Part shown: in pieces, positions 17,045 through 26,169 of the stretch
Layout of the letters: every line of letters starts with the position of its first letter
Position numbering within the stretch: position 1 is the first letter of the stretch
Assembly: GCA_021404565.1 (NCBI GenBank)
Contig: JAAWWF010000003.1
Coordinates: 248,001-312,000 of the forward strand
Reading direction: 5' to 3'
Length of the DNA: 64,000 nt
DNA from: Roseivirga sp.
GTDB taxonomy: Bacteria > Bacteroidota > Bacteroidia > Cytophagales > Cyclobacteriaceae
The notes under the pieces: generated by a model
What the model saw: only the letters and a program-made list of their open reading frames with translations
What the model was told of the DNA's origin: nothing
Database searches by the model: none
Made by a program: the position numbers and the translations under genes

Positions 17045-18094
17045 TTAGTCTTCCAGTACATTACTGACAAAGGTGCTTTTTGAAAGCATAAAAAGCAGAA
17101 AGAATACCACGCCCCAGCTCAGATAGATGGGATAAAAATCGGTGGTGTTTTTATAGCGGGTTTCCTTGATCTCAGCCTTTTCGTACTCGTCAATCAATCC
17201 GAATACATTGACCAGTGCCTGGTTATCCGATACTCTGTAAAACTGACCCTCACCAATACGGGCTATTTCGCGCAGGTTGGTTTCGTCAAGGGTATTGTCT
17301 ACATACTGAGGTCTGCCAAAGAAATCTTTACCATATGGCACCTTGCCTTCTTTGCCAATACCTATAGAATAAATCTTAATGCTATATGCTGCAGCCAGCT
17401 CTGCCGCGGTAATTGGGTCGATATTGCCCGCAGTGTTGTCTCCATCAGAGATCAGAATCATCACCTTAGAAGCAGCGTCAGAGTCACGCATACGGTTGGT
17501 GCTGGTGGCAATGGCGCTACCGATGGCTGTTCCCCGGTTTTCAATCCTGTTAAAGTCTATATCCTCATCTATGAATTTGTAGAGTAGCTCATAATCGGTC
17601 GTCAGAGGAGAGAGAGAGTAGGCATCTCCTGAGAAAATTACGATCCCGATTCGATCCTGAAAACGCCCCTGAATAAAGTCACGGGCCGTTCTTTTGGCGG
17701 CTTCTAGTCTGTTGGGTTTAAAGTCCTCAATCTGCATTGACTCAGAGATATCAATCACCAGCATGATGTCAATACCTTCGGTCCATTGTTCTACCTGCTC
17801 ATTGGTTCGCTGTGGTCGTGCCATGGCCACAATCATCAGCATCATGGCAAGTGCTAAAAGCACATTGGGGATTATACGAAGGTAGCTGGTCCAGCTGGTG
17901 CCAATTTCTTTCTTAGGCAGGGCAACGGCTACTTTTTGCTTTATCTGGGTGCCCAGGAGCCACTTGAGTAAAAATATCAGCAAGACAGCAGGAATGGCAT
18001 AAAGGAAAAACACAAACTCCCAGTCGAAAGACCTGAAAGCAGAAGGCAGGAACCATTCTGGTGAATACCATTTATATAGCGATTCGTCAAGCAT
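17045..18094 (-). CDS. batA: BatA-type VWA domain membrane protein
   Basis: The protein of 349 residues has an N-terminal membrane helix pair (about residues 25-90), a von Willebrand A domain (about 100-290) and a C-terminal helix. The metal-ion dependent adhesion site is present as DISES, and SDGDNTAGNIDP supplies the later aspartate. In Bacteroidota the Bat proteins form an envelope complex next to a MoxR ATPase and a DUF58 protein. Here it overlaps the next upstream gene by 8 bases, which in turn overlaps DUF58. No batB, batC or batD follows; the next gene is convergent. Confidence 0.88.
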   Translation of the reverse strand: MLDESLYKWYSPEWFLPSAFRSFDWEFVFFLYAIPAVLLIFLLKWLLGTQIKQKVAVALPKKEIGTSWTSYLRIIPNVLLALAMMLMIVAMARPQRTNEQVEQWTEGIDIMLVIDISESMQIEDFKPNRLEAAKRTARDFIQGRFQDRIGIVIFSGDAYSLSPLTTDYELLYKFIDEDIDFNRIENRGTAIGSAIATSTNRMRDSDAASKVMILISDGDNTAGNIDPITAAELAAAYSIKIYSIGIGKEGKVPYGKDFFGRPQYVDNTLDETNLREIARIGEGQFYRVSDNQALVNVFGLIDEYEKAEIKETRYKNTTDFYPIYLSWGVVFFLLFMLSKSTFVSNVLED

Positions 18095-18983
18095 TTTTTA
18101 TCTCCTCTGTAATGTGGTTATAACGGTCTGCTGAGTAGTCCATCAAAAACTCGAAATCGTTTTGCAGGGCCGACACTGCCATCTGGCTATAGATACTACG
18201 GTCAATGGACTTAAGCGTTTCTTCCAGGCTCTTGTTCTCGTGAATGAGCACAATTTCTTTAGTAGTAAGTCGCCTGTAAGGGATTTTGTCCAGCCCTTCC
18301 ATAAAGGTCTTCCAGAATTTGAGCACCGATTCTATCTCGGTTTTGCCTGGTTGTGAACCCAGCTGCTCTATTTCTTTTTCGAAGCCCAGTCTGAACTTCT
18401 CCATTTTCTTCTTCAGTCGATACAGCTTGATTTTCTTCCGTATGGCTTTACCCCAAACGATAAGAACGATCAGCCCGATGAATCCAAGAGCAAAGAGCGC
18501 TATGATGAAATAGGGGTAATTGAACTGGGTGGAAACGGGTATATAGTGAGTGGTCTCAACCAAATCCACCGAATCAGGCATTTGCAGTACTACTTCCTGC
18601 AGTTTGATAGAATCAGGATCGCTGAAAAGAGGTATGCTGTCACCGGCATTCACCAGAAAAACCGGCAATGATAGCTTTTGAACCAAGTCAATTTCAAAGG
18701 TAGTGAGGTAATAGACTGCACTATCGATGCTATTAATACTGTCAGATTCTGTGTCGTAATAGTCTTTGCTTACGAGCTCGAAGGGAGCAAAATCGTAAAG
18801 TGAATCAGGGAAAATCACCGGACGGTTTTTCCGGTCTTTGTAGCTAAAGGTAAAGGGAACTACTTCTCCTACTTTGACACTGTCTTTTAAAAAGTTGCCA
18901 CGCGGTTTCAACTCCTGTGCCTGCAAGGCCATTGTAGAAACCAAAAGGCATATACTTAATACTGATCGCAACAATTTAGACAC
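18087..18983 (-). CDS. signal-peptide membrane protein of the BatA/DUF58 cluster
   Basis: The 298-residue protein has a signal peptide (about 1-22, ending LQAQ), a periplasmic beta-rich domain of about 140 residues, one transmembrane helix near residues 160-180 (YFIIALFALGFIGLIVLIVW) and a cytoplasmic helical tail with many lysines and glutamates. This layout resembles the membrane protein found between DUF58 and batA in other Bacteroidota. Function is inferred only from position; it would link the periplasmic and cytoplasmic parts of the complex. Confidence 0.75.
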   Translation of the reverse strand: MSKLLRSVLSICLLVSTMALQAQELKPRGNFLKDSVKVGEVVPFTFSYKDRKNRPVIFPDSLYDFAPFELVSKDYYDTESDSINSIDSAVYYLTTFEIDLVQKLSLPVFLVNAGDSIPLFSDPDSIKLQEVVLQMPDSVDLVETTHYIPVSTQFNYPYFIIALFALGFIGLIVLIVWGKAIRKKIKLYRLKKKMEKFRLGFEKEIEQLGSQPGKTEIESVLKFWKTFMEGLDKIPYRRLTTKEIVLIHENKSLEETLKSIDRSIYSQMAVSALQNDFEFLMDYSADRYNHITEEIKNA

Positions 18984-19854
18984 TTTTTAAAGTCTTGTTT
19001 CTAAGTTTAAAAAGCTTGATAAGTTGGGGGACGTAGTTGTCCTTGGTATTGATTTCCAGATAGTTGATTTCATGTTTGCGACTGAATTTTTCCAGCTCTC
19101 CTCTCCCTTGAGAGTATCGGGTTTCCAGTTTCTTTCTGAAATCTGAAGACGAGGTATTTACCCAAATGGTTTTCTTGCTTTCCTTATCAAAGACGGGGAT
19201 AATTCCCAGACTCGGCAAATTCGTCTCCCGGTCGTCTTTCAGGTGAATGGATACTACATCATGGCGTTTGGCCAGTGAGCGAAGGTTCTTTTCATAACCC
19301 TCGTCAATAAAGTCGGAGACCACTATGATGACACTACGTTTTTTTACAATCTCTAATGTAAAGCGAAGGGCAGCTGTTAGGTCGGTTTTGGTACTTTTGG
19401 GTTTCAGTTTGAAGAGTTCCCCGATGATGTGATAACCATGTTTTACGCCCTTGCCGGATTTTACATATTTCTCCTTGGTATCAGAATAGCAGATAAGCCC
19501 TACTTTGCTCGATTCTTTCAAAGCTGCCAGTGTCAATACCCCACAAATCTCTTTGCCAATGTCTACTTTTTGAGCACCCGGATTGCCAATCTCCTGGGAA
19601 GCACTTACATCCAGTAGAAAATAAACGGACTGTTCTTTCTCTTCCTTGAAGGTCTTTACAAAGGTACCAAGTCCCTTGGCCGATACATTCCAGTCTATGT
19701 TTCTGGTGTCATCACCATATACATATTCCCTGACACCATCAAACTCAAGTCCGGCCCCTTTAAAGATCGAATGGAAATCACCCTGCATGCGAGAATTAAT
19801 CGCCTTCCTTATCTGTATTTCGTACTTCCTGAGCTTGGAAATGATCTGCTGCAT
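18976..19854 (-). CDS. DUF58 domain protein
   Basis: The 292-residue protein begins with QIISKLRKYEIQIRKAINSRMQGDFHSIFKGAGLEFDGVREYVYGDDTRNIDWNVSAKG, recognisable as the DUF58 N-terminal signature through GLEFDGVREYVYGDD and DWNVSA. DUF58 proteins have a VWA-like fold and are usually co-encoded with a MoxR ATPase. Here it is the first gene of the cluster and no MoxR gene lies upstream within the gap to 19993. The stop overlaps the next gene by 8 bases. It is probably cytoplasmic. Confidence 0.9.
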   Translation of the reverse strand: MQQIISKLRKYEIQIRKAINSRMQGDFHSIFKGAGLEFDGVREYVYGDDTRNIDWNVSAKGLGTFVKTFKEEKEQSVYFLLDVSASQEIGNPGAQKVDIGKEICGVLTLAALKESSKVGLICYSDTKEKYVKSGKGVKHGYHIIGELFKLKPKSTKTDLTAALRFTLEIVKKRSVIIVVSDFIDEGYEKNLRSLAKRHDVVSIHLKDDRETNLPSLGIIPVFDKESKKTIWVNTSSSDFRKKLETRYSQGRGELEKFSRKHEINYLEINTKDNYVPQLIKLFKLRNKTLKSV

Positions 19855-19951
19855 AATAAAGCGCCTAAAATATCATTTATTTACGTCTGTCGCACCCTAA
19901 AAATCTTAAAAATGGTTAATTCCGCAGGGTCTGGCATAAATTTTATTGATG

Positions 19952-19959
19952 TACCTTTA
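19952..19959 (+). promoter_or_regulatory. candidate -7 box variant (TACCTTTA) of the DUF4296 gene
   Basis: TACCTTTA differs from TAnnTTTG only in the last base and lies 34 bases before the ATG at 19993. This is weak. Confidence 0.25.
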
Positions 19960-19992
19960 CAATCAGTTTTCAGTAATTGCTGTCGAAATTAA

Positions 19993-20355
19993 ATGGACGT
20001 TTCAGTCATAAAAAAGGTTTTGGTATTAGTGGTAGTGCTCTCGCTTTTTTCTTGCAAAAAGGAAGAGAAAGTACCCGAGAATATTCTGTCCAAAGAGAAG
20101 ATGGTATCTCTGTTAATTGATCTTCGGATTGCTGAAGGAAGAGTCGCAACACTTACCCTAAGCAATGATAGCTCGCTGAACCTTTTTGGGGAATTAGAGA
20201 ATAAAATCTTCGAAGATCACGGGGTGGACAGCCTTGCTTATATCACAAGCTATCAGCATTACCTGCTTCGACCCAGACAGGCACTGTACATTACCGATGC
20301 GGTGATCGACAGCCTTAAAGTAATCCAACAAATCAAGGAAACCGGGCATAAGTAG
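19993..20355 (+). CDS. DUF4296 lipoprotein
   Basis: The 120-residue protein has a lipoprotein signal: hydrophobic KVLVLVVVLSLFSC with lipobox cysteine followed by KKEEKVPENIL. The remainder, ILSKEKMVSLLIDLRIAEGRV and the later YLLRPRQALYITDAVIDSL, is the DUF4296 helical signature that is restricted to Bacteroidota. Function is unknown. It precedes mutS2 by 13 bases and is probably co-transcribed with it. Confidence 0.85.
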   Translation: MDVSVIKKVLVLVVVLSLFSCKKEEKVPENILSKEKMVSLLIDLRIAEGRVATLTLSNDSSLNLFGELENKIFEDHGVDSLAYITSYQHYLLRPRQALYITDAVIDSLKVIQQIKETGHK

Positions 20356-20368
20356 ACCGGACTCATCA

Positions 20369-22762
20369 ATGCTCTACCCGCAAAATTTAGAACAAAAACT
20401 AGGATTCGATAAGATCAGAATAAAGCTCAACGAAGCCTGTGAAAGCTCACTGGGCCAGCAGTTTGTTGGTAAGATCAAGTATTCGAAAGATCAGAGATCT
20501 ATAGAAAAATGGCTTCTACAAACAGACGAGTTTGTGAAAATTATCCAGGGGGGAGAACTCTTTCCCAATTCCAATTTCCTGGATATAACCGCCTACCTGA
20601 AAAAGGCCGAGATTGGAAATAGCTATCTGATTGAGGAAGAGTTCTTCAATCTGATCCTCACTTTCAAGACACTGGACAAGTGCCTAGATTTTTTCAGAAC
20701 ACATCATGAGGAATACCCTGAGTTGGCACAGCTGACACACCCTATTCTTTTTGATGACGATTTGCTCTGGAAACTCGACAAGCGTTTTGACGACAGGGGC
20801 AAGCTGAATGATCACGCCAGTGATCTGCTCTTCGAAATAAGAAAAGGAATTGAACAGGAGCAGCGAAGGTTGCGAAAAGTGTTGGACGGTGTGTTGAAGC
20901 GTGCTCAAAAGGAAGGCTTCACTCCCGATGATGTGAACATCACCATTCGTGATGGCAGAATGGTCATCCCAGTCCTGGCCGAACACAAGCGTAGAATCCG
21001 GGGCTTTGTACATGGCGAATCAGCCACGGGGCAGACGGTGTACCTGGAACCAGGTGAAGTACTGGAGATAAACAACGAGGTCCGTGAGCTGCAGTATGCT
21101 GAAAAGCGTGAAGTGATTCGCATTTTGACAGAGCTGACAGATTTGCTGAGGCCCGAGGTTGAAAACCTGTCGGGAGTAGTGCAGTTTCTGGGGCTGATTG
21201 ACTTTATAAGAGCCAAGGCACGTTTCTCTATAGAAATTGAGGCTGTTAAGCCGATATGGAAGAAGGAAAAGGGATTTGAGTGGACCAATGCCCGTCATCC
21301 GATTTTATTGCTGGCACATAAGGAGCAAAACAAGGATGTGGTGCCCCTGAGCATCCGTCTTGACTCTCACAATCGGGTACTGTTGATTTCAGGCCCCAAT
21401 GCGGGAGGAAAGAGTGTATGCCTCAAAACAGTGGGGCTGCTACAGTATATGTTCCAATGCGGCATGCTGGTGCCGGTAGACGAAGCGTCTGAATTCGGGT
21501 TGTTTCGCGACTTGTTTATTGATATTGGCGATGAACAGTCTATAGAAAACGACCTCAGTACCTACAGCTCCCATCTGTTGAACATGAAAAACCTGCTGGC
21601 TCATGTAAACAAGGGCTCCCTGTTTTTGATTGATGAGTTTGGAACAGGTACTGAGCCACAGTTTGGCGGGGCCATTGCCGAATCGATACTCAGTGAACTC
21701 AAAGATTCCAAGGGACTTGGGGTAATTACAACTCACTATGGCAACCTGAAAGAATTTGCTGATAAGCAGCATGGTCTGATGAACGGAGCTATGAAATATG
21801 ACCTCAAGCGTCTTCAGCCACTCTATCAGCTTGAAATAGGCAAGCCGGGCAGCTCTTTTGCCTTGGAGATTGCCCAGAAGATAGGTTTGCCTAAGTCAAC
21901 CCTGGATAAGGCAAAAGAGAGAGTGGGAGTGAAACAGGTGTCTTTTGACCAAATGCTTGGTCAGCTTGAAAGCCAGAAGCATGATGTAGACAAGGCAGAA
22001 AAGCGAATTAAGCAAAAAGAACAGGAACTGGATGAGCTCACAAAGCAATATGCCGAGCTCAAAGAGCACCTGGATCACCAGCAGAAGCAAATCATCAGAA
22101 ATGCTAAATCAGAAGCTGCTGCCTTAATTAAAGGAGCCAATAAGGAGATTGAAAGGGGGATCAGGGAAATTAAGGAGAAGCAAGCTGCGGATGATAAGGA
22201 AGCGGTCAAAGCCCTGAGAAAGAACCTGGATGAGCTGAAGGCCAAAACCGAACCCAAGACTGCGCCAGTCCGAAAAACGCCAAAAGTAACTATCACGAAA
22301 GCTGAGGGAGCGATAGAGGCGGGCAGTTATGTGAGGATCAAAGGGCAGGAAACCATAGCCAGGGTCACTTCAATCAAGGGCAAAGATGCCGAACTTGCTA
22401 TTGGAGGATTGACTTCTATTGTGAAAATGAACAGACTCGAAAAGGTAAGTCGTAAGGAGTTCAGGCAGGAAGTCCAGGCGACTGAGGCCAAAGGTGTTTC
22501 ACTGAATCAGAAAATGGCTGATTTCTCTCACAGACTTGATATCCGGGGATTCAGGGCTGAGGAGGTAATTCCGAGGCTAGATCAGTATCTGGATGAGGCA
22601 CTACTACTCGGGGCGACTGAATTGCACATTCTTCACGGCAAGGGAAGCGGAGTGCTCAGAGAGATTGTCCGAAACCATCTGAAAACCTACAAATCAGTGA
22701 GCGATATACGCGATGAACATGCTGATCGGGGTGGAGCCGGCATTACGATTGTGAACTTATAG
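20369..22762 (+). CDS. mutS2: endonuclease MutS2 (DNA/ribosome-associated ATPase)
   Basis: This 797-residue protein has the MutS2 layout: helical clamp and lever (about 1-300), an ATPase domain with Walker A GPNAGGKS (residues 342-349) and FLIDEFGTGTEP as Walker B, a long coiled coil (about 520-630), and a C-terminal Smr nuclease domain from about residue 722 with LDIRGFRAEEV, LHILHGKGSGVL. MutS2 proteins suppress recombination and act on collided ribosomes. It starts 13 bases after the DUF4296 gene and is followed by a strong hairpin. Confidence 0.96.
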   Translation: MLYPQNLEQKLGFDKIRIKLNEACESSLGQQFVGKIKYSKDQRSIEKWLLQTDEFVKIIQGGELFPNSNFLDITAYLKKAEIGNSYLIEEEFFNLILTFKTLDKCLDFFRTHHEEYPELAQLTHPILFDDDLLWKLDKRFDDRGKLNDHASDLLFEIRKGIEQEQRRLRKVLDGVLKRAQKEGFTPDDVNITIRDGRMVIPVLAEHKRRIRGFVHGESATGQTVYLEPGEVLEINNEVRELQYAEKREVIRILTELTDLLRPEVENLSGVVQFLGLIDFIRAKARFSIEIEAVKPIWKKEKGFEWTNARHPILLLAHKEQNKDVVPLSIRLDSHNRVLLISGPNAGGKSVCLKTVGLLQYMFQCGMLVPVDEASEFGLFRDLFIDIGDEQSIENDLSTYSSHLLNMKNLLAHVNKGSLFLIDEFGTGTEPQFGGAIAESILSELKDSKGLGVITTHYGNLKEFADKQHGLMNGAMKYDLKRLQPLYQLEIGKPGSSFALEIAQKIGLPKSTLDKAKERVGVKQVSFDQMLGQLESQKHDVDKAEKRIKQKEQELDELTKQYAELKEHLDHQQKQIIRNAKSEAAALIKGANKEIERGIREIKEKQAADDKEAVKALRKNLDELKAKTEPKTAPVRKTPKVTITKAEGAIEAGSYVRIKGQETIARVTSIKGKDAELAIGGLTSIVKMNRLEKVSRKEFRQEVQATEAKGVSLNQKMADFSHRLDIRGFRAEEVIPRLDQYLDEALLLGATELHILHGKGSGVLREIVRNHLKTYKSVSDIRDEHADRGGAGITIVNL

Positions 22763-22770
22763 ACATAAAA

Positions 22771-22790
22771 AAAGCCTCATAAGAGGCTTT
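22771..22790. terminator. bidirectional hairpin terminator between mutS2 and a convergent lipoprotein gene
   Basis: AAAGCCTC and GAGGCTTT form a perfect 8-bp stem around a four-base ATAA loop. A-tracts before and T-residues after serve both directions, and the hairpin lies between the mutS2 stop (22762) and the convergent gene stop (22812). Confidence 0.85.
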
Positions 22791-22811
22791 TCAATATCTT
22801 GAGTTTCGTTC

Positions 22812-23291
22812 TTACTGCGCCTGCAGATTTAAAACGTATGTTCCGCTTGCCCCGGCTGCTGTTCCCCCATTAGGGTTAGTGAAGTTTACGGTCAGTGTTA
22901 CCGTAGCAGGAGTGGCAGTTGTATTCAAATTACTAACGTTGAATACATTGTCAGAATCACCATTAAAAATGATCTGGTTGATATTTCCGTTGTTAAATTC
23001 CCATGGACCACTCGCGGCAATCAATGGAGTAGAATTATTTGCCGTATAAGTCAAAGAGGTACTTGATCTCAAAGTAAGGCTGAAGTTATCGAAGCCATTG
23101 GCAGGGGCACCGTCTTGCGTGATAGAAACTGCTGTCCATGTCACTCCGGTAGTACCGGCAAGGTCTAACAGTCTTTGTTCTTCAGCAGTAGGCTCGCCCG
23201 GCCCGTCATCTCCGCCGCCACCGCATGCCAGTGTAAACATAACAGCGATTGCGGTAAAAGCGAGCAGGTAGTTTTTTATTTTGATCATCAC
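22812..23291 (-). CDS. secreted lipoprotein of unknown function
   Basis: A 159-residue protein with a lipoprotein signal (YLLAFTAIAVMFTLACGGGGDDG; the cysteine after LA). The rest is rich in Thr, Asn, Ser and beta-strand patterns with WTAVSITQDG, LTLRSSTSLTYTANN and GPWEFNNGNINQIIFNG, resembling lipocalin-like Bacteroidota lipoproteins. No catalytic motif is present. It is preceded by a gap with no clear promoter and ends at a shared terminator. Confidence 0.75.
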   Translation of the reverse strand: MMIKIKNYLLAFTAIAVMFTLACGGGGDDGPGEPTAEEQRLLDLAGTTGVTWTAVSITQDGAPANGFDNFSLTLRSSTSLTYTANNSTPLIAASGPWEFNNGNINQIIFNGDSDNVFNVSNLNTTATPATVTLTVNFTNPNGGTAAGASGTYVLNLQAQ

Positions 23292-23355
23292 TCTATTTTT
23301 GAATTACCAATTATACTTATTATTTAGGGGAAATTGCAATTGCAACTCCAAAATG

Positions 23356-23973
23356 TTACTTGAAATGTGGAATGTGAATGACCTTTTTGCAGAAGTCATA
23401 TTCATACTTCTGGTTTGAACTGATCACTACTAACTTTTCTTTAACAGCCTCCGCCACATTTTCCAGATACCAGTCTACCCCTTTCACATCCAGGTTTGAG
23501 GTAGGTTCGTCCAGAAAGCATACCGGGCATTGTGAAAAAAAAGCCAGTCCCAGCTTAAGCCTTTGCTTCATTCCAGAGGAAAAATTCCTGATCATTTTAT
23601 CAAGATCATTTCCCAGGTATACCTTATTTACAAACTCGTCAAGTGTATACCCTACTTTCAGTTCTTTAAACTTAAAATGGAAAGAAAGGAACTCTCTCAA
23701 GGTGAATTCTTCTATAATTTCCAGGTATGGCGTAATCACATCCAGATATTGGTACTGCTTGTCTACCGGGACTATGGTTCCGTCTTTAGAATATTGAATT
23801 TCACCTTCCGAAGGAGGGAAATAACTAGTCATAAGCTGCAATAGGGTCGATTTCCCGCTTCCGTTGGGTCCCGTTATGGCATAACTGTTATCTGGCGTAA
23901 AGTCTTCTGAAAGGTTTCTGAAAATCCACTCCTTTTGATACTTTTTACCCAGGCTGGTTACGGAAATCTGCAT
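23356..23973 (-). CDS. ABC transporter ATP-binding protein
   Basis: The 205-residue protein is a single ABC ATPase domain. Walker A is GPNGSGKS (35-42), the signature is FSSGMKQR (131-138) and Walker B with the following D-loop is CFLDEPTSNLD (about 152-162). It is short and has no fused membrane part, and no permease gene lies next to it. It is located three bases after lpxA in the lipid A cluster, so a role in envelope transport is possible, but this is not shown by the sequence. Confidence 0.92.
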   Translation of the reverse strand: MQISVTSLGKKYQKEWIFRNLSEDFTPDNSYAITGPNGSGKSTLLQLMTSYFPPSEGEIQYSKDGTIVPVDKQYQYLDVITPYLEIIEEFTLREFLSFHFKFKELKVGYTLDEFVNKVYLGNDLDKMIRNFSSGMKQRLKLGLAFFSQCPVCFLDEPTSNLDVKGVDWYLENVAEAVKEKLVVISSNQKYEYDFCKKVIHIPHFK

Positions 23974-23976
23974 GTT

Positions 23977-24759
23977 TTATCGTGCAGTATACCCTTTCAT
24001 AATACCTCTGTCCGAATTTCTGAAAAAGTTAATGATCTCATCTCTTTCCTTCGAAGGCGTCATTTCCAGCTCAAGCAGATCGAGTGCTTTAGAGTTGTTC
24101 AGTCCTTTCAGGAAAATGTAGCGATAAACCTCCTGTATCTCGGTGATCTTATCGTTGGAGTATCCTCTTCTTCTCAGACCCACAGAGTTAATACCGGCAT
24201 AGCTCAATGGCTCTCGCCCTGCTTTGGTGTAGGGAGGTACGTCTTTTCTTACCAGTGAGCCACCGGACACCATGGTGTGAGCTCCGATTTTTACGAACTG
24301 GTGTACCGCAGCCGCGCCACCTACAATGGCGTAGTCATCAATGGTTACATGACCAGCCAACTGCACAGCATTTACCAGGATGCAGTTATCACCAATGATA
24401 CAATCGTGTGCCACGTGTGTATAGGCCATAATCAGGCAATCTCTGCCAATGGAGGTCTTATTAGTGGCTTCGGTACCTCTGTTGAGGGTTACGCATTCGC
24501 GAATGACTGTATTATCACCAATATGTACGGTAGTGTCTTCACCACCAAATTTGAGGTCCTGAGGAATGGCCGATACAACAGCTCCGGGAAAAATCTTTAC
24601 ATTTTTACCAATGCGGGCGCCTTCCATTATGGTCACGTTGGAACCTATCCAGGAACCCTCGTCAATAACCACATTTTTACTGATGGTTACGAAGGGCTCT
24701 ATCACCACATTGCGGGCAATTTTCGCTTCAGGGTGAATATATGCTAGCGGTTGATTCAT
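23977..24759 (-). CDS. lpxA: UDP-N-acetylglucosamine acyltransferase
   Basis: LpxA transfers a 3-hydroxyacyl chain from acyl-carrier protein to UDP-GlcNAc, the first step of lipid A synthesis. The 260-residue protein shows left-handed beta-helix hexapeptide repeats (IGSNVTI, IGKNVKI and similar) and the catalytic histidine in YTHVAHDC (about residues 117-124). The C-terminal helical tail (LRRRGYSNDKITEIQEVYRYIF) is typical. The start overlaps the stop of the lpxC/fabZ gene in an ATGA junction. Confidence 0.96.
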   Translation of the reverse strand: MNQPLAYIHPEAKIARNVVIEPFVTISKNVVIDEGSWIGSNVTIMEGARIGKNVKIFPGAVVSAIPQDLKFGGEDTTVHIGDNTVIRECVTLNRGTEATNKTSIGRDCLIMAYTHVAHDCIIGDNCILVNAVQLAGHVTIDDYAIVGGAAAVHQFVKIGAHTMVSGGSLVRKDVPPYTKAGREPLSYAGINSVGLRRRGYSNDKITEIQEVYRYIFLKGLNNSKALDLLELEMTPSKERDEIINFFRNSDRGIMKGYTAR

Positions 24760-26144
24760 GGGTTTCTTACAATTCTTGCTGTCATAGATGCTTCACAGAC
24801 GAGGGTGTTGCCCACGTAAGCATAACCGTTCATTTGAGCAATACCGCGTTTGATAGGGGCCGTGAGCTCACATTTAAATTTAAGGGTATCTCCGGGGATA
24901 ACCATTTTCCGGAATTTACACTTGTCAATTCCGAGGAAATAGGGGGTGTAATTTTCAGGGTCAGGCACTGTATTGAGTACCAGAATACCTCCAATCTGGG
25001 CCATGGCCTCCACCTGCAAAACACCCGGCATTACGGGGTTTCCGGGGAAGTGTCCGTCAAAGAAGGGCTCATTGCGCGTTACATTCTTTATCCCTGAGAC
25101 CATCATGTCATCCAGATGTATAATCTTATCAATCAACAAGAACGGGTACCTGTGCGGTAAGATCTGCATGATCTCGTTGATGTCCATTACCGGTTTAAGG
25201 TTCGGATCGTATGAAGGTGCCGTAGATTTGGAGTTTTTTATGGTGCGCTTCAGCTTGCGGGCAAAGGCTACATTGGCTGCATGACCGGGACGCGCAGCAA
25301 GTATTTGTGCCTTGATCGGCCGACCAACCAGGGCCAAATCACCCACTACATCCAACAGTTTGTGGCGTGCCGGCTCATTGCTGTGTCTCAGGTCTACATT
25401 ATTTAAAATGCCTTCCTTCTTCACCTCTACCTTGGGCTTGTTAAACAAGCTGGCCAGATAGTCAAGCTCCTCATCTTTCACCACACGATCAACCACCACA
25501 ATGGCATTGTTCAGATCACCACCCTTGATCAGGTTGTTTTTATAAAGCATCTCCAGCTCATGCAAAAAGCAGAAGGTGCGGCTTGAGGCTATATCTTTTT
25601 TGAAATCAGCTATATCCGTCAGGGTGGCATGTTGACTACCCAATACCGGGGAATTATAGTCTACCATGACCGTTACCCGATAGTCGTCTAAGGGCAATGC
25701 CGCAATTTCAACATCTCGTGAACCATCGCGGTACATAATACTCTCATTTACTTCGAGGAAGTTTCTGAGCGCATTTTGCTCCTGAGTGCCTACTGTTTCC
25801 AGTGCATCAATGAACATCTTGGAGCTACCATCCAATATGGGTGGCTCTGGTCCATCTAACTGAACCATTACATTATCTATCTCCAGGCCAACCAATGCGG
25901 CAAGGGTATGTTCTACTGTATTGATTCTGGCACCATTATGCTCTATTGTGGTTCCCCTGGAAAGGTCTACCACATAGTCAACATCCGCATCAACAACAGG
26001 TTGATCGGGTAGGTCTACACGCTGAAATTTAATACCATGATTTGGAGGAGCAGGGGTAAACGTCATGTTTGCCTCTACGCCTGTATGTAAGCCTACGCCT
26101 GATACCGTTACCGGTTCTTTGATCGTATGTTGTTTTGTTTTCAT
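24756..26144 (-). CDS. lpxC/fabZ: bifunctional UDP-3-O-acyl-N-acetylglucosamine deacetylase / 3-hydroxyacyl-ACP dehydratase
   Basis: The 462-residue protein is a fusion. Residues 1 to about 310 are LpxC: VEHTLAALVG and the HKLLDVVGDLAL and RPGHAANVAFAR blocks carry the zinc-binding histidines and aspartate. Residues from about 320 are FabZ, with IMQILPHRYPFLLIDKI and the active-site stretch HFPGNPVMPGVLQVEAMAQ. LpxC is the committed step of lipid A synthesis; FabZ dehydrates 3-hydroxyacyl-ACP in fatty-acid synthesis. The fusion is known in Bacteroidota and couples supply and use of hydroxyacyl chains. It follows lpxD by 25 bases. Confidence 0.96.
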   Translation of the reverse strand: MKTKQHTIKEPVTVSGVGLHTGVEANMTFTPAPPNHGIKFQRVDLPDQPVVDADVDYVVDLSRGTTIEHNGARINTVEHTLAALVGLEIDNVMVQLDGPEPPILDGSSKMFIDALETVGTQEQNALRNFLEVNESIMYRDGSRDVEIAALPLDDYRVTVMVDYNSPVLGSQHATLTDIADFKKDIASSRTFCFLHELEMLYKNNLIKGGDLNNAIVVVDRVVKDEELDYLASLFNKPKVEVKKEGILNNVDLRHSNEPARHKLLDVVGDLALVGRPIKAQILAARPGHAANVAFARKLKRTIKNSKSTAPSYDPNLKPVMDINEIMQILPHRYPFLLIDKIIHLDDMMVSGIKNVTRNEPFFDGHFPGNPVMPGVLQVEAMAQIGGILVLNTVPDPENYTPYFLGIDKCKFRKMVIPGDTLKFKCELTAPIKRGIAQMNGYAYVGNTLVCEASMTARIVRNP

Positions 26145-26169
26145 TCGTTTTCGCGAAAATTCGCCAAAT

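Noticed and set aside
23356-23973. Lipid export role (MsbA-like) for the ABC ATPase
   Set aside because: The protein is only the ATPase domain without a membrane part, so a flippase function cannot be claimed from position.
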